Of a stretch of 64,000 bases of DNA, positions 7,408 through 16,226 are shown piece by piece (the first letter of the stretch is position 1; each line of letters opens with the position of its first letter). Both the position numbers and the translations under genes were made by a program. The stretch lies in contig JAUYHF010000023.1 of NCBI GenBank assembly GCA_030690165.1, forward strand, positions 1-64,000. Direction: 5' to 3'. This DNA is from Deltaproteobacteria bacterium (lineage in GTDB: Bacteria > Desulfobacterota > GWC2-55-46 > UBA9637). The notes under the pieces are model-generated. The model ran no database searches. It saw only the letters and a program-made list of their open reading frames with translations, and was not told where the DNA came from.

Positions 7408-8436
7408 TCACCCAAAAAACACCTCTGCCACTTTGTATATATCCATATCAACTGTTTTTGTCTGCTTAACGCCTTCTTCAAGCGGGATGGCGACGATCTT
7501 ATTTCCCTGAAGCGCAACCATCGTGCCAAAATTGCCTTCATTTATACACTCCACTGCCCTGACGCCGTATCTTGTTGCCAAAATCCTGTCGTGGGCTGTC
7601 GGGCCTCCGCCTCTCTGCAAATGACCCAGGACAACATGCCGGCTCTCCACGCCTGTTGCCTTTTCAATCTCCTTTGCAAGGAATTCGCCGATGCCGCCAA
7701 GCATAGCATGGCCGAAGGCGTCTTTTTTTGCGTCCTTTGTAATATAGCCTTCAATCCCCTTTGGCACCGCGCCTTCTGCCACAACAATTATACTAAATCC
7801 CCTTCCCTGCCTTGCCCTTTTTCTGACAATATCAGCAACATCCTTAACCTCAAATGGCTTTTCAGGGATAAGTATCATATCCGCGCCGCCTGCAAGACCG
7901 CCATATACGGCAATCCATCCTGCGTGTCTCCCCATCACTTCAACAACCATTGCCCTGTGATGCGCCTCTGTTGTTGTGTGTAGCCTGTCAAGCGCCTCTG
8001 TTACGATGCTTATTGCCGTGTCAAAGCCGAAAGTAAAATCCGTGCCTGAAAGGTCGTTGTCTATGGTCTTTGGCACGCCTATTGTTTTTATTCCTTGCTT
8101 GTATAATTTTGCGGCAACACCAAGCGTATCATCGCCGCCAACGGCTATAAGCGCATCCAGTCCAAGCTTCTTTATATTATTTACAACCTTCTCTGCCATT
8201 TCAGGAGACTTGAAGGGGTTTGTCCTGGATGTGCCGAGGATCGTCCCACCCCTGGGAAGTATGCCCGATGCTGCTTTGGTATCCAGCGGCACGGTGTCAA
8301 TCTCCACCAGCCCTTTCCATCCGTCCTTGATGCCGATAACTTCATAACCGTAATTGACAGCCTTTTTTACAACTGCCCTTATTACAGCATTAAGTCCGGG
8401 GCAGTCGCCGCCGCCTGTAAGAATTCCTATTTTCAT
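7408..8436 (-). CDS. pfp: 6-phosphofructokinase, probably pyrophosphate-dependent
   Basis: 342 residues of the phosphofructokinase family; it phosphorylates fructose 6-phosphate at C1 in the cytoplasm. The start is GILTGGGDCPGLNAVIR, the catalytic loop is PKTIDND (residues 122-128), and substrate motifs MGRHAGW and GHLQRGG are present. Two donor-site positions are diagnostic: residue 103 is Asp (GGDDT) where ATP enzymes have Gly, and residue 123 is Lys (PKTID) where ATP enzymes have Gly. That combination is the signature of PPi-dependent enzymes, so glycolysis here may be reversible at this step. A strong GGAGGTGA site precedes the ATG. Confidence 0.85.
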   Translation of the reverse strand: MKIGILTGGGDCPGLNAVIRAVVKKAVNYGYEVIGIKDGWKGLVEIDTVPLDTKAASGILPRGGTILGTSRTNPFKSPEMAEKVVNNIKKLGLDALIAVGGDDTLGVAAKLYKQGIKTIGVPKTIDNDLSGTDFTFGFDTAISIVTEALDRLHTTTEAHHRAMVVEVMGRHAGWIAVYGGLAGGADMILIPEKPFEVKDVADIVRKRARQGRGFSIIVVAEGAVPKGIEGYITKDAKKDAFGHAMLGGIGEFLAKEIEKATGVESRHVVLGHLQRGGGPTAHDRILATRYGVRAVECINEGNFGTMVALQGNKIVAIPLEEGVKQTKTVDMDIYKVAEVFFG

Positions 8437-8452
8437 AATCTCACCTCCGTTT

Positions 8453-8497
8453 TTAGCTGATAGCTGATAGCAACTACTATGAGCTATGAGCTACGTT
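8453..8497. repeat. Word-type inverted repeat (AGCTGATAG / GAGCTAT)
   Basis: The stretch TTAGCTGATAGCTGATAG is followed by ACTATGAGCTATGAGCTA: two six-to-nine-base words repeated and arranged so that they partly pair. It lies at the end of the sensor kinase gene and before pfp. A related sequence occurs after gyrA at about 47636-47682. Confidence 0.6.
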
Positions 8498-9933
8498 CAC
8501 TGTTTTGCCATCTCATCCAATATCTCTGCTGTCCTGTCTTTAACAGGCAGATACACCTTAAACACGCTCCCTTTTCCGGCCTCGCTTTCCACCTCTATTT
8601 TACCGCCGTGCGCCTCTGCAATCTCTTTGCAGATGCTTAAGCCGAGACCCACGCCGCCCGCGCCTGTTGTCCTTGCCTTATCCACTCTGTAAAAGCGGTC
8701 AAATATATGAGGAAGGTCTTCCTCTGCAATGCCCATGCCTGTGTCAATTACTTTAATTATAGCCCAATTATCCGACTGTTCCAGCGAAATCTCTATCCTG
8801 CCGTCCTTTGGCGTATATTTAATGGCATTATATATCAGATTGAACAGAAGCTGGCCTATCCCAATCTTGTCCCCCATTATAACAACACCTTCTTTCTTAG
8901 CCATAACCATATCAATGCCTTTGTCTTTTGCCAGAGGCAGGGTTTGATTAAACCTCTCTTCAACAATCCCATCCAGCTTTATATTATCATTAGGCAGTCT
9001 AACCCTGCTGTCAAGTTTTGCAAGATTAAGGAGGCTCTTTACAAGGGCGCTCATCTTATCTATCTCTTCAAGGCTGCTCTTAATAACCTCCTTGAAGCCT
9101 TCTACTGTTTTTTCAGTTTTAAGCGCAATCTCCATCTCGCCTTTCAGAACAGTCAAAGGGGTTTTCAGTTCATGAGACGCATCTGCTGTAAATTGCTTCA
9201 TCTGTTTAAAAGAAAGTTCAAGCCTTGCAATCATGTCATTAAATGTCTTTGCCAATCTCCCGAGTTCATCTTTAGGGCCGGAGACATCTAATCTCTCGTT
9301 TAAGCTCCCTGCCTCTATCTTTCTGGCAAGGACTGTAACCATATCCACAGGGCTAAGCGCTTTTTTTGCAAGGAACCAGCCCACACCGCTTGCCAATATT
9401 ACAGCAAGAGGGATTCCAAATATCAGGATATAAAACAAAGCGTTTAGCGCCGCAGTAGATTCCTGCAGCGGCGCGCCGACCTGCAATATGCTTATTAGCT
9501 GGCCATTTTCCATTAAAGGAAATGTAACAATCCTGACCGGATACTGGCCTATGTTTTTTATGGTCTCATATGTGGCATTGCCGGCAATAGAATGATGATA
9601 CGTCTGGGCTGACAAAGGAAGATGGTTTTTCCCGAGGGTTGAAGATGTAAATACTATCTTGCCATATTCATCCATCAGTTGAATAAAATTGCCTGATGTC
9701 TTTATTCCAAAGAAATGCTCAAGAAAGATATCAAAGTTTTGAGGCAGATTTACGGTGCCGGGCCTGAATACTGCCCTGGAAACCATATCGGCCATGGAGA
9801 ATAACCGCGCATCAATTGAGCTTATAATGTTTCTTGAGAGCGCAACATACAGGATAGAGCCGAATGTGATGAGGCTGGCAGCAAGAAGCGTTGTATACCA
9901 GATTGTCAGTTTAGCCCGGATGGGAAGGGTCAT
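8497..9933 (-). CDS. Membrane sensor histidine kinase with HAMP domain
   Basis: 478 residues. Transmembrane helix 1 spans about 10-32 and helix 2 about 165-187, with a periplasmic sensor loop between. A HAMP linker (PVDMVTVLARKIEAG, DELGRLAKTFNDMI) follows. The phosphoacceptor box FTADASHELKTPLTVLKGE carries the histidine, and the ATPase part has an N box (LIYNAIKYT) and G boxes DTGMGIAEEDLP and GVGLGLSICKEI. It resembles the heavy-metal-type HK subfamily usually encoded right after its response regulator. Here apt lies upstream and no regulator is adjacent, so it is an orphan or its partner was lost. Confidence 0.9.
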   Translation of the reverse strand: MTLPIRAKLTIWYTTLLAASLITFGSILYVALSRNIISSIDARLFSMADMVSRAVFRPGTVNLPQNFDIFLEHFFGIKTSGNFIQLMDEYGKIVFTSSTLGKNHLPLSAQTYHHSIAGNATYETIKNIGQYPVRIVTFPLMENGQLISILQVGAPLQESTAALNALFYILIFGIPLAVILASGVGWFLAKKALSPVDMVTVLARKIEAGSLNERLDVSGPKDELGRLAKTFNDMIARLELSFKQMKQFTADASHELKTPLTVLKGEMEIALKTEKTVEGFKEVIKSSLEEIDKMSALVKSLLNLAKLDSRVRLPNDNIKLDGIVEERFNQTLPLAKDKGIDMVMAKKEGVVIMGDKIGIGQLLFNLIYNAIKYTPKDGRIEISLEQSDNWAIIKVIDTGMGIAEEDLPHIFDRFYRVDKARTTGAGGVGLGLSICKEIAEAHGGKIEVESEAGKGSVFKVYLPVKDRTAEILDEMAKQ

Positions 9934-9958
9934 AATAAGTAAGGATTAGAGGTTGTTT

Positions 9959-10477
9959 TCAAAACTTTATCAGAGAAAATACCGGATAGTCTTTGAGTTT
10001 GCTTCTGCCGTTGAGCGCCTCAATCTCAGAAAGGAATGCGCATCCTACAATCTGGCCGCCCATTTTTTCTATAAGATGTATAACTGCCGACATCGTTCCG
10101 CCTGTTGCCAGTACATCGTCTGCTATAAGCACCTTTTGGCCGGGGCTTACGGCATCCTGATGTATCTCAAGACTGTCTTCGCCATATTCTAATTTATAAG
10201 ATGCCTTATGGGTTTTGTGCGGCAGCTTGCCGGGCTTTCTCACGAGTATAACCCCTGCGCCAAGCTTGTATGCCAGCGCCGCCCCCACAATAAACCCCCT
10301 TGCCTCAATACCTACAATCAGGTCAATGTGCTTCCCGACATAGCGGTGGCTCATCAAGTCCACTGTTGTCTGGAATGAAACAGGGTCTTTTAAGAGCGTT
10401 GTTATGTCTTTAAAGAGTATCCCCTTCTTAGGGAAATCAGGGACATCTCTTATAATCTTTTTTAACGCTTCTACCAT
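9959..10477 (-). CDS. apt: Adenine phosphoribosyltransferase
   Basis: 172 residues from the ATG at 10477. It converts adenine and PRPP to AMP in purine salvage. Family marks are [20 protein letters not shown] at the start, [15 protein letters not shown] and the PRPP loop [14 protein letters not shown]. The start is set by AGGAGG seven bases upstream; earlier in-frame ATGs at 10483 and 10513 lie on or before that site. A word-type repeat fills the gap upstream. Confidence 0.95.
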   Translation of the reverse strand: MVEALKKIIRDVPDFPKKGILFKDITTLLKDPVSFQTTVDLMSHRYVGKHIDLIVGIEARGFIVGAALAYKLGAGVILVRKPGKLPHKTHKASYKLEYGEDSLEIHQDAVSPGQKVLIADDVLATGGTMSAVIHLIEKMGGQIVGCAFLSEIEALNGRSKLKDYPVFSLIKF

Positions 10478-10497
10478 AATCATCCCTCCTATGAAAC

Positions 10498-10625
10498 TCA
10501 AACAACAACTCAAAACTCAAATGTCAAATCTCAAAATTAAAACTCAAAACCTTAAAACTGATTTAAAAGTTTTGAGTTATAAGGCTATAGTTTTGACTTT
10601 TGAGTTATGTTTGAGTTTATACTAT
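10498..10625. repeat. Word-type inverted repeat of AACTCAAA units
   Basis: Left arm words AACTCAAA, CTCAAATG, TCTCAAAA and right arm words TTTTGAGTT, TTTGAGTTA, TTTGAGTTT face each other around a short centre. The whole gap between the M23 peptidase gene and apt is made of these words. The copies are imperfect, and no open frame is visible. Possible roles are RNA stem-loop formation or a small mobile palindrome. Confidence 0.7.
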
Positions 10626-10633
10626 AAACTATT

Positions 10634-11464
10634 TTAAGGCAAGAAAAAAAGAGGGTTTCTTGGCTTCTTGTCCTTTCTTACTTCAAAGTGCAGATGCGGA
10701 CCGGATGAATTGCCGGTATTCCCCAATCTGGCGATAACACTCCCCTTCTCCACCATCTCCCCGCCCTTTACAAGGTTTTCCCTATTATGTGCATAAATCG
10801 TGATGAAGCCGTCTTTGTGCTTTAACATCACCATATTGCCGTAGCCTCTTACGCCGTCGTCGCTGTATATAACCTCGCCGTCAGCAGCGGCTAATACAGA
10901 ACTGCCTGTCGGAGCGGCTATATCTATTCCATCATGCTTTTTTCCATTCCTTACGCCAAATAAAGAAATCATCTCACCCTTTACAGGCCATGAAAATCTC
11001 CATTTTTCCACAACTATCTTGCCTTCCGGTCCTTCTTTTGATTCTTCTCGGGAGGGAGATTGGTTGTTTGTAGATTTGCGTATATCTTGAGTCTTCGGTT
11101 CCCTGCTTAAAACTTGCGGGGACAAGCTTGAGTCTTGCAACTGATATGGTTCAACCTTTAAAACCTGCCATGCGCCCGGTATAAATAGTTTCTGTCCTTC
11201 TTTTATCTGCGTTATATCGGTAATGTCATTAAATTCAGCCACATCCTGAATATCAACATTATAAGTCTTTGCTATCCTCCACAAAGTCTGGCCCTTTTCT
11301 ATTTTGTGATAAACTCCGTATGAAATAGCGCAGCCAAGCAAAACAAGACAGGCCACAGACCAAAGACTCAGGACTAAAGTCTTTAGTCTCGTGTATTGTG
11401 TCTGTTTTAATGAACCGAACCTGTCCACTTTTTTGCCGCAATAAAACCTAATATTAAAAGCCAA
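10634..11464 (-). CDS. LysM and M23 peptidase protein, NlpD-like
   Basis: 276 residues, envelope-located. A hydrophobic segment ending in VLLGC may be a lipoprotein or anchor signal (cysteine near residue 45). A LysM peptidoglycan-binding domain follows (KIEKGQTLWRIAKTYNVDI to EGQKLFIPG), then a low-complexity linker (about 120-165), then an M23 domain with KHDGIDIAAP and PHLHFEVR. Both zinc motifs (HxxxD and HxH) are intact, so it is probably an active endopeptidase rather than a degenerate activator. The start at 11464 overlaps the upstream gene by 58 bases and is uncertain. Upstream are DedA, pcm and surE, the familiar surE-pcm-nlpD order. Confidence 0.85.
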   Translation of the reverse strand: MAFNIRFYCGKKVDRFGSLKQTQYTRLKTLVLSLWSVACLVLLGCAISYGVYHKIEKGQTLWRIAKTYNVDIQDVAEFNDITDITQIKEGQKLFIPGAWQVLKVEPYQLQDSSLSPQVLSREPKTQDIRKSTNNQSPSREESKEGPEGKIVVEKWRFSWPVKGEMISLFGVRNGKKHDGIDIAAPTGSSVLAAADGEVIYSDDGVRGYGNMVMLKHKDGFITIYAHNRENLVKGGEMVEKGSVIARLGNTGNSSGPHLHFEVRKDKKPRNPLFFLP

Positions 11465-12021
11465 ATAAAGATTAAAGACAGGACATTAAAATATTTTTCA
11501 ATAAATTCCTTTATACGTTGACCAAATCTATGTATCAGCCATGCAACAATATAAAACCTAAGAGACCTTCCAACAATTGATGCGATAGTAAATGTAAAGA
11601 TATTCAGCTTAAATGCGCCTGCTGTGATTGTAATTAATTTATACGGTATCGGCGTAAATGCGGCAATAAATACAATCATGGCATTATGCTCCTCATACGA
11701 GCGCCTTATAATCTCATACTGAGAAGTCACGCCATAGAACTTGATTATAGGAAATCCGATAATGTCCATCATTTGCCAGCCTATGAGATACCCAAAAAGG
11801 CCGCCGATAATAGAGCCTAAAGAGCATATAAAGGCGTATCTGAATGATTTGGCGGGTATTGATATGGCAAGCGCGATAAGGAGCACATCCGGCGGAATAG
11901 GGAAAAACGAGGATTCTGTAAATGCCAGAATAAAAAGCGCCCATGTGCCGTAGGGCGTGTGCGCCCAGTGCAAAACCCAGTCATACAACCTTTTTAAAAT
12001 GTGCTGTCTTCTGCCTTCCAT
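11407..12021 (-). CDS. DedA/YqaA-family membrane protein
   Basis: 204 residues from the ATG at 12021, which has GGGAGG five bases upstream. It is a SNARE-associated/DedA-like protein with several membrane helices and the motifs [13 protein letters not shown] near residue 38 and [16 protein letters not shown] near 125. Proteins of this family move lipids such as undecaprenyl phosphate or phospholipids across the inner membrane; the substrate here is unknown. The gene starts inside the 3' end of pcm and ends inside the start of the M23 gene, a tightly packed operon. Confidence 0.85.
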   Translation of the reverse strand: MEGRRQHILKRLYDWVLHWAHTPYGTWALFILAFTESSFFPIPPDVLLIALAISIPAKSFRYAFICSLGSIIGGLFGYLIGWQMMDIIGFPIIKFYGVTSQYEIIRRSYEEHNAMIVFIAAFTPIPYKLITITAGAFKLNIFTFTIASIVGRSLRFYIVAWLIHRFGQRIKEFIEKYFNVLSLIFIWLLILGFIAAKKWTGSVH

Positions 12022-12680
12022 CCATACCTCCCGACAAGTTTTACAAATCTGCATCCGCCCATTTCCTGTCTTGTTATTCCTTTCTTGGTTTTCATTATCT
12101 TTACAAGGGTTTGAGAGTATTCATCCCCCACTGGAATAACCAATCTTCCGCCTATATTAAGCTGTTCAACATAACACTTCGGTATATCCGGAGCAGCCGC
12201 TGTAGTAAGTATCGCGTCAAACGGCGCCTCTTCAGACCAGCCAAGGGTTCCGTCCCCGATATTTATCACCACATTGGAGCATCCAAGAGAATCAAGCACC
12301 TTTCTTGCTCCGGCTGCGAGGCTTGATATCCTCTCTATGGAATAAACCTTTTCTGTCAGCATCGAAAGAATAGCGGTCTGATAACCTGAGCCTGTCCCTA
12401 TCTCAAGAACCTTTTCAGTTCCTTTCAGTTCAAGGGCCTCTGTCATAAAGGCAACAATATATGGCTGGGATATTGTCTGCCTTTCACCGATAGGAAGCGG
12501 ATAGTCGCTGTATGCCTGGCTCCACAGAGCCTCTTCAGGAACAAACAGATGCCTCGGTATGGTCAGCATTGCCTCAATAACCCTCTTATCCTTTATACCC
12601 CTCGGGATGAGCTGGGTCTCAACCATTCTCTGGCGGCTCCTCAGATAATCATCTTTCTCTTTTATTTTTAACGGCGGCAT
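11994..12680 (-). CDS. pcm: Protein-L-isoaspartate O-methyltransferase
   Basis: 228 residues. It repairs aged proteins by methylating isoaspartyl residues with SAM in the cytoplasm. Seen are [19 protein letters not shown], the substrate motif [15 protein letters not shown] and the SAM-binding loop [15 protein letters not shown]. It is separated from surE by three bases and overlaps the DedA gene. The surE-pcm neighbourhood is classical for stress survival operons. Confidence 0.95.
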   Translation of the reverse strand: MPPLKIKEKDDYLRSRQRMVETQLIPRGIKDKRVIEAMLTIPRHLFVPEEALWSQAYSDYPLPIGERQTISQPYIVAFMTEALELKGTEKVLEIGTGSGYQTAILSMLTEKVYSIERISSLAAGARKVLDSLGCSNVVINIGDGTLGWSEEAPFDAILTTAAAPDIPKCYVEQLNIGGRLVIPVGDEYSQTLVKIMKTKKGITRQEMGGCRFVKLVGRYGWKAEDSTF

Positions 12681-12683
12681 AAA

Positions 12684-13424
12684 TTATAGTTTCCAATTCT
12701 TAAGCTCCTCAAGCGATGCATAATTGGTCAAATCCAGATGAACCGGAGTAACTGATATAAATTTACTATCAATAGCCGCAAAATCACTATCCTTGCCGCC
12801 TTCGCACCTCAGAATATCTCCGCCTATCCAGTAATATTTCTTGCCCCTCGGATCAATCTTTTCTATAACGGCGTCGCCGTAAACCCTCTTCCCCTGCCTT
12901 GTTATCCTGTGGCCTTTGATATCGCTCCCTTCAGGCACATTGACATTCAAAAGGGTATCCTTTGGAAGCTTGTTTCTTAATATAAATCTGGCAAGCCTTG
13001 CCGCAAATCCAGCGGCGCTCTTAAAATCAAAATTATCTCTTGATACAAGGGATATGGCAAAGGATGGAATTCCGAGGAGGGTCCCTTCCATGGCAGCGGA
13101 GACAGTGCCTGAATATGTAACATCATCACCGAGATTGCCGCCCTTATTTATGCCTGATACCACAAGGTCAGGCCTTTTTTTAAGTATGCCGTTTACTGCA
13201 ATGTTTATGCAGTCCGTTGGCGTTCCGTCAACAGCGTATGCATTTGGACTATGCCTCTCAACACGCAGAGGCCTGTGAAGCGTTAAAGAATGGCTTACCG
13301 CGCTCTGCTCCCTGTCAGGCGCAACAACAATGACATCGCCTACCCTTTTAAGCGTCCTTGCAATGGCCTTTATGCCTTCAGAATGAATACCGTCATCATT
13401 CGAAATAAGGATTATCTTTTTCAA
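12684..13424 (-). CDS. surE: 5'/3'-nucleotidase SurE
   Basis: 246 residues from a TTG at 13424, which has AAGGTGA about six bases upstream. Translation from there begins (M)KKIILISNDDGIHSEG, exactly the normal SurE N-terminus. An ATG at 13496 would add 24 unrelated residues. Metal and active-site motifs are SNDDG, the asparagine in SGINKGGNLGDDV and TYSGTVSAAMEG. It dephosphorylates nucleoside monophosphates and acts in stationary-phase metabolism. First gene of the surE-pcm-dedA-nlpD cluster. Confidence 0.93.
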   Translation of the reverse strand: MKKIILISNDDGIHSEGIKAIARTLKRVGDVIVVAPDREQSAVSHSLTLHRPLRVERHSPNAYAVDGTPTDCINIAVNGILKKRPDLVVSGINKGGNLGDDVTYSGTVSAAMEGTLLGIPSFAISLVSRDNFDFKSAAGFAARLARFILRNKLPKDTLLNVNVPEGSDIKGHRITRQGKRVYGDAVIEKIDPRGKKYYWIGGDILRCEGGKDSDFAAIDSKFISVTPVHLDLTNYASLEELKNWKL

Positions 13425-13561
13425 ACAAATCACCTTCAATTGGCAAGATAGCTTAAAGTTTAACGGATTGTCAATCCGAAAAATTATAAATATCATTGCA
13501 ACTATGCCTTAAAGTTGCTATGTTTATTTGCGTAGAGGAAAAGAATTGGAGGAACAGCCCC

Positions 13562-13816
13562 ATGAAGATTACCACCTTAATCGGTTTATTGGCAGCCACC
13601 TTGACAACATTATCCTTTGTTCCGCAGGTCGTTAAAACATGGAAAATGAAAGAAACAAGGGACATATCTTTATCAATGTTTTTAATCCTGGGTATCGGTA
13701 TAATTCTATGGACTATTTACGGATTTATGATTCAGGATTTGCCTGTAATTTTAGCCAACTGCGTATCGTTTATTTTTACTGCAATAATAATATTTTTTAA
13801 GGTCAGGTATAAATAA
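13562..13816 (+). CDS. SemiSWEET-type sugar transporter
   Basis: 84 residues from the ATG at 13562, with GGAGG nine bases upstream. Three transmembrane helices and the PQ-type motif LSFVPQVVKTWK near residue 20 identify the SemiSWEET (MtN3/PQ-loop) family, which works as a dimer to move sugars across the membrane. The ETRDISLSMF segment between helices 1 and 2 is typical. It is the only clear plus-strand gene before 50047 and is convergent with hypF. The in-frame region upstream to 13496 is not part of the protein. Confidence 0.88.
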   Translation: MKITTLIGLLAATLTTLSFVPQVVKTWKMKETRDISLSMFLILGIGIILWTIYGFMIQDLPVILANCVSFIFTAIIIFFKVRYK

Positions 13817-13843
13817 CGGGCCTTAAAAAAAGTTTTTACTGTG

Positions 13844-16210
13844 TCATTGCAGACCTCCAATAATCAACTGCCCCAGGCTTATCCCGCCGTCATTAGGCGA
13901 CAGTCTGTTGTGTGTAAAGACATTAAAACCCATATCTTTCAGAAGACAAACTGCCCGTTCTGTTAAAACCTTATTCTGGAAAACCCCGCCGGACAGACAT
14001 ACGGTATTTAAGCCCTTTTCCTGCCTTGCCATCTTTGCCACATGCAAAATCAACTGCGCAAGGGTTTCATGAAAATTTTGTGAAATCGTCGTCATGTTAA
14101 CATTTTTCCACACATCTTCAGCCATAGACTTGAACATAGGCTCCCAATTAAAAATATTCATATTGCCATGGCTTTTAACCTCTATTGGATATGCTGAACC
14201 TGTCCTACCGTCTGCCTTAGCTTCCAACATCATTGCGCCCTGCCCTTCATAAGTTGCCTTATGGCATATACCAAGCAAAGAGGCAATTGCATCAAAAATC
14301 CTGCCGGATGAGGTAGTAAATGGTGAATTAAAACCTTTTTTCAGCATTTGCAGAAATATAGCCAGTTCCGCTTCTGTAAAAATGTCTTTTAAATTTGCAA
14401 TTTGTAATTTGCAATTTACAATTTTTTCTGATCCCTGTTTTAAAATATCCTCTCCATATATCTCATAAAGGATAGAAAAGAGCGCCCTCTCCGGTTCTTT
14501 TACAGCCTGCTCCCCGCCTAAAAGCCTTAATTTACGGAATGTGCAGAATCTTTCAAATCCTTTATAATCTGCAATCAAAAACTCCCCGCCCCATATTGTG
14601 CTGTCAGTTCCGTATCCTGAGCCATCCCATGAAACACCCAGGACATTATCAGTCAGGTGGTTATCCAGCATACATGCTGCAATGTGCGCATGATGATGCT
14701 GAACCTGAATATGTTTTACGCCATTTTGTGAAAACGCCCATTTTGTAGAAATGTAATCAGGATGCATGTCTGAGACAATCCTTGCAGGTTTTATATTATA
14801 AAAACCGGTCAAATCATCAATTGCGTTTTCAAATGCCTCTTTGCCCTCCTCTGTTGTTAAATCGCCGAGATGCTGACTCATCACCGCCTTATCTTCCCAG
14901 CCAAGCGCTATCGTAACCTTCTGATTTCCTCCTACCGCCAAAATAGGTTCATTTAGCTTATACGGGAGTTTGAATACCTGCGGCGTATAGCCCCTTGAGC
15001 GTCTGATAAATACCGGCTTCCCGGCAATGACACGGATAACAGAGTCATCGCATCTTCTGACAATATCCCTATTGTGGAGAAGAAAACCGTCTGCTGTTTC
15101 TTTAAGTCTCTCCATAGCCTCTTTATTGTCTTTTATAATAGGGCTGTCGCTGAAATTTGCGCTCGTTGCAACAATGGCAGTCTTTAAATCTTTTAGCAAT
15201 ATATAGTGCAAAGGAGAATACGGCAGAAAGGCGCCAACTGTATCAAGCCCCGGTGAAATATATCCTGACAGCCGTGAGTCATCTCTTCTTCTCAGGACAA
15301 CTATCGGCCTTTCCCTGTTAATCATTGCCATTTCTTCATCTCCACTTAAAAAGGCCTCTTTCTTCACATACGAAAGCATGTCGTCTTTGTCTGCCGGAAA
15401 GAGCACGGCAAACGGTTTCTCATATCTGGCCTTCCTGTTTCTCAAAAGACTGACCGCATTATCATCTGAGGCGTCTGCCATAAGATGAAAGCCCCCTATG
15501 CCCTTAACCGCTGCTATGCGGCCGCTTTTTATTGCCTCTTCGCATAGTTTGATTGCATCGCTATCTTTTGCAGCAATCCTTCCATCCGGCAGAGCCCAGC
15601 ATACATGAGGCCCGCAAAGAGGACAGGCATTCGGCTCTGCATGAAAGCGGCGGTCAAAAGGGTCGGTGTATTCCATTAAACATTCGGGGCACATTTTAAA
15701 TGAGGCCATTGACGTAAGGGGGCGGTCATAGGGAAGCCCTTTGATTATGGTAAACCTCGGGCCGCAGCCCGTGCAGTTAATGAACGGGTATCTGTACCGC
15801 CTGTTGGATGGATCAAAGAGTTCTTTAAGACAGTCCTCGCATACAGAAAAATCAGGCGGAAATAAAGGCCCTTTGCCGTGAGACCTCCTGCTTTCTTTAA
15901 TTACAAAATCAGCATCTCCTGCAAGAGATACCTCTTTTATCCTGATATCTGATATGCGGGCTGATGATGGGTGACCGGCAAATATATAATTCACAAAATC
16001 CTGCAAATCATGTCCGTTTCCCTGAACCTCTATAATAACCCCGTCTGATATATTCTCTACAAAACCGGCAAACCCTCTTTCCTTTGCGCATCTATAGATA
16101 AACGGACGGAATCCGACCCCCTGCACTATGCCGTTTAAAAAAATTCTTATGCGGCTTAAAGTCTGCCCCCGATTGAAACTATCGGGGGCAGACGAAATTG
16201 GCAATGCCAT
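13844..16210 (-). CDS. hypF: [NiFe]-hydrogenase maturation carbamoyltransferase HypF
   Basis: 788 residues. HypF makes the cyanide ligands of the NiFe centre from carbamoyl phosphate. Domains in order are acylphosphatase (NGIVQGVGFRPFIYRCA, about 27-110), paired zinc fingers (CEDCLKEL, CTGCGPR, CPECLMEY, CPLCGP; about 125-200), YrdC-like (about 210-400) and Kae1-like with HHHAHIAACMLDN near 500. The ATG at 16210 has AAGGGA six bases upstream. Two in-frame oddities are a perfect palindrome coding residues about 6-17 and a TTGCAAA-word insert near residue 600. No hydrogenase or other hyp gene is in the window. Confidence 0.93.
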   Translation of the reverse strand: MALPISSAPDSFNRGQTLSRIRIFLNGIVQGVGFRPFIYRCAKERGFAGFVENISDGVIIEVQGNGHDLQDFVNYIFAGHPSSARISDIRIKEVSLAGDADFVIKESRRSHGKGPLFPPDFSVCEDCLKELFDPSNRRYRYPFINCTGCGPRFTIIKGLPYDRPLTSMASFKMCPECLMEYTDPFDRRFHAEPNACPLCGPHVCWALPDGRIAAKDSDAIKLCEEAIKSGRIAAVKGIGGFHLMADASDDNAVSLLRNRKARYEKPFAVLFPADKDDMLSYVKKEAFLSGDEEMAMINRERPIVVLRRRDDSRLSGYISPGLDTVGAFLPYSPLHYILLKDLKTAIVATSANFSDSPIIKDNKEAMERLKETADGFLLHNRDIVRRCDDSVIRVIAGKPVFIRRSRGYTPQVFKLPYKLNEPILAVGGNQKVTIALGWEDKAVMSQHLGDLTTEEGKEAFENAIDDLTGFYNIKPARIVSDMHPDYISTKWAFSQNGVKHIQVQHHHAHIAACMLDNHLTDNVLGVSWDGSGYGTDSTIWGGEFLIADYKGFERFCTFRKLRLLGGEQAVKEPERALFSILYEIYGEDILKQGSEKIVNCKLQIANLKDIFTEAELAIFLQMLKKGFNSPFTTSSGRIFDAIASLLGICHKATYEGQGAMMLEAKADGRTGSAYPIEVKSHGNMNIFNWEPMFKSMAEDVWKNVNMTTISQNFHETLAQLILHVAKMARQEKGLNTVCLSGGVFQNKVLTERAVCLLKDMGFNVFTHNRLSPNDGGISLGQLIIGGLQ
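14391..14425 (-). repeat. TTGCAAA-type word repeat read in frame inside hypF
   Basis: The coding strand reads AAAATTGTAAATTGCAAATT and then ACAAATTGCAAATTT. It is translated as KIVNCKLQIANLK between normal HypF sequence on both sides. The same words form the junction elements before modA, modC, pilC and the TPR lipoprotein. The reading frame is kept. Confidence 0.75.
16161..16193. repeat. Perfect 13-base inverted repeat inside the hypF start region
   Basis: Arms GTCTGCCCCCGAT and ATCGGGGGCAGAC flank a seven-base loop (TGAAACT). The hairpin covers HypF codons 6-17, upstream of the acylphosphatase domain. Because the only start with a ribosome site lies upstream at 16210, the palindrome is translated. 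It could also act as an mRNA stem near the start. Confidence 0.8.
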
Positions 16211-16226
16211 ATTGTGTCCCTTCAGA

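Noticed and set aside
10498-10625. A tandem-repeat protein or small RNA gene made of AACTCAAA words
   Set aside because: No start and ribosome site for a protein, and arms are imperfect; treated as a word-type repeat.
11041-11130. Frameshift or insertion in the M23 protein linker
   Set aside because: The low-complexity linker is normal between LysM and M23 domains, and the frame and zinc motifs are intact.
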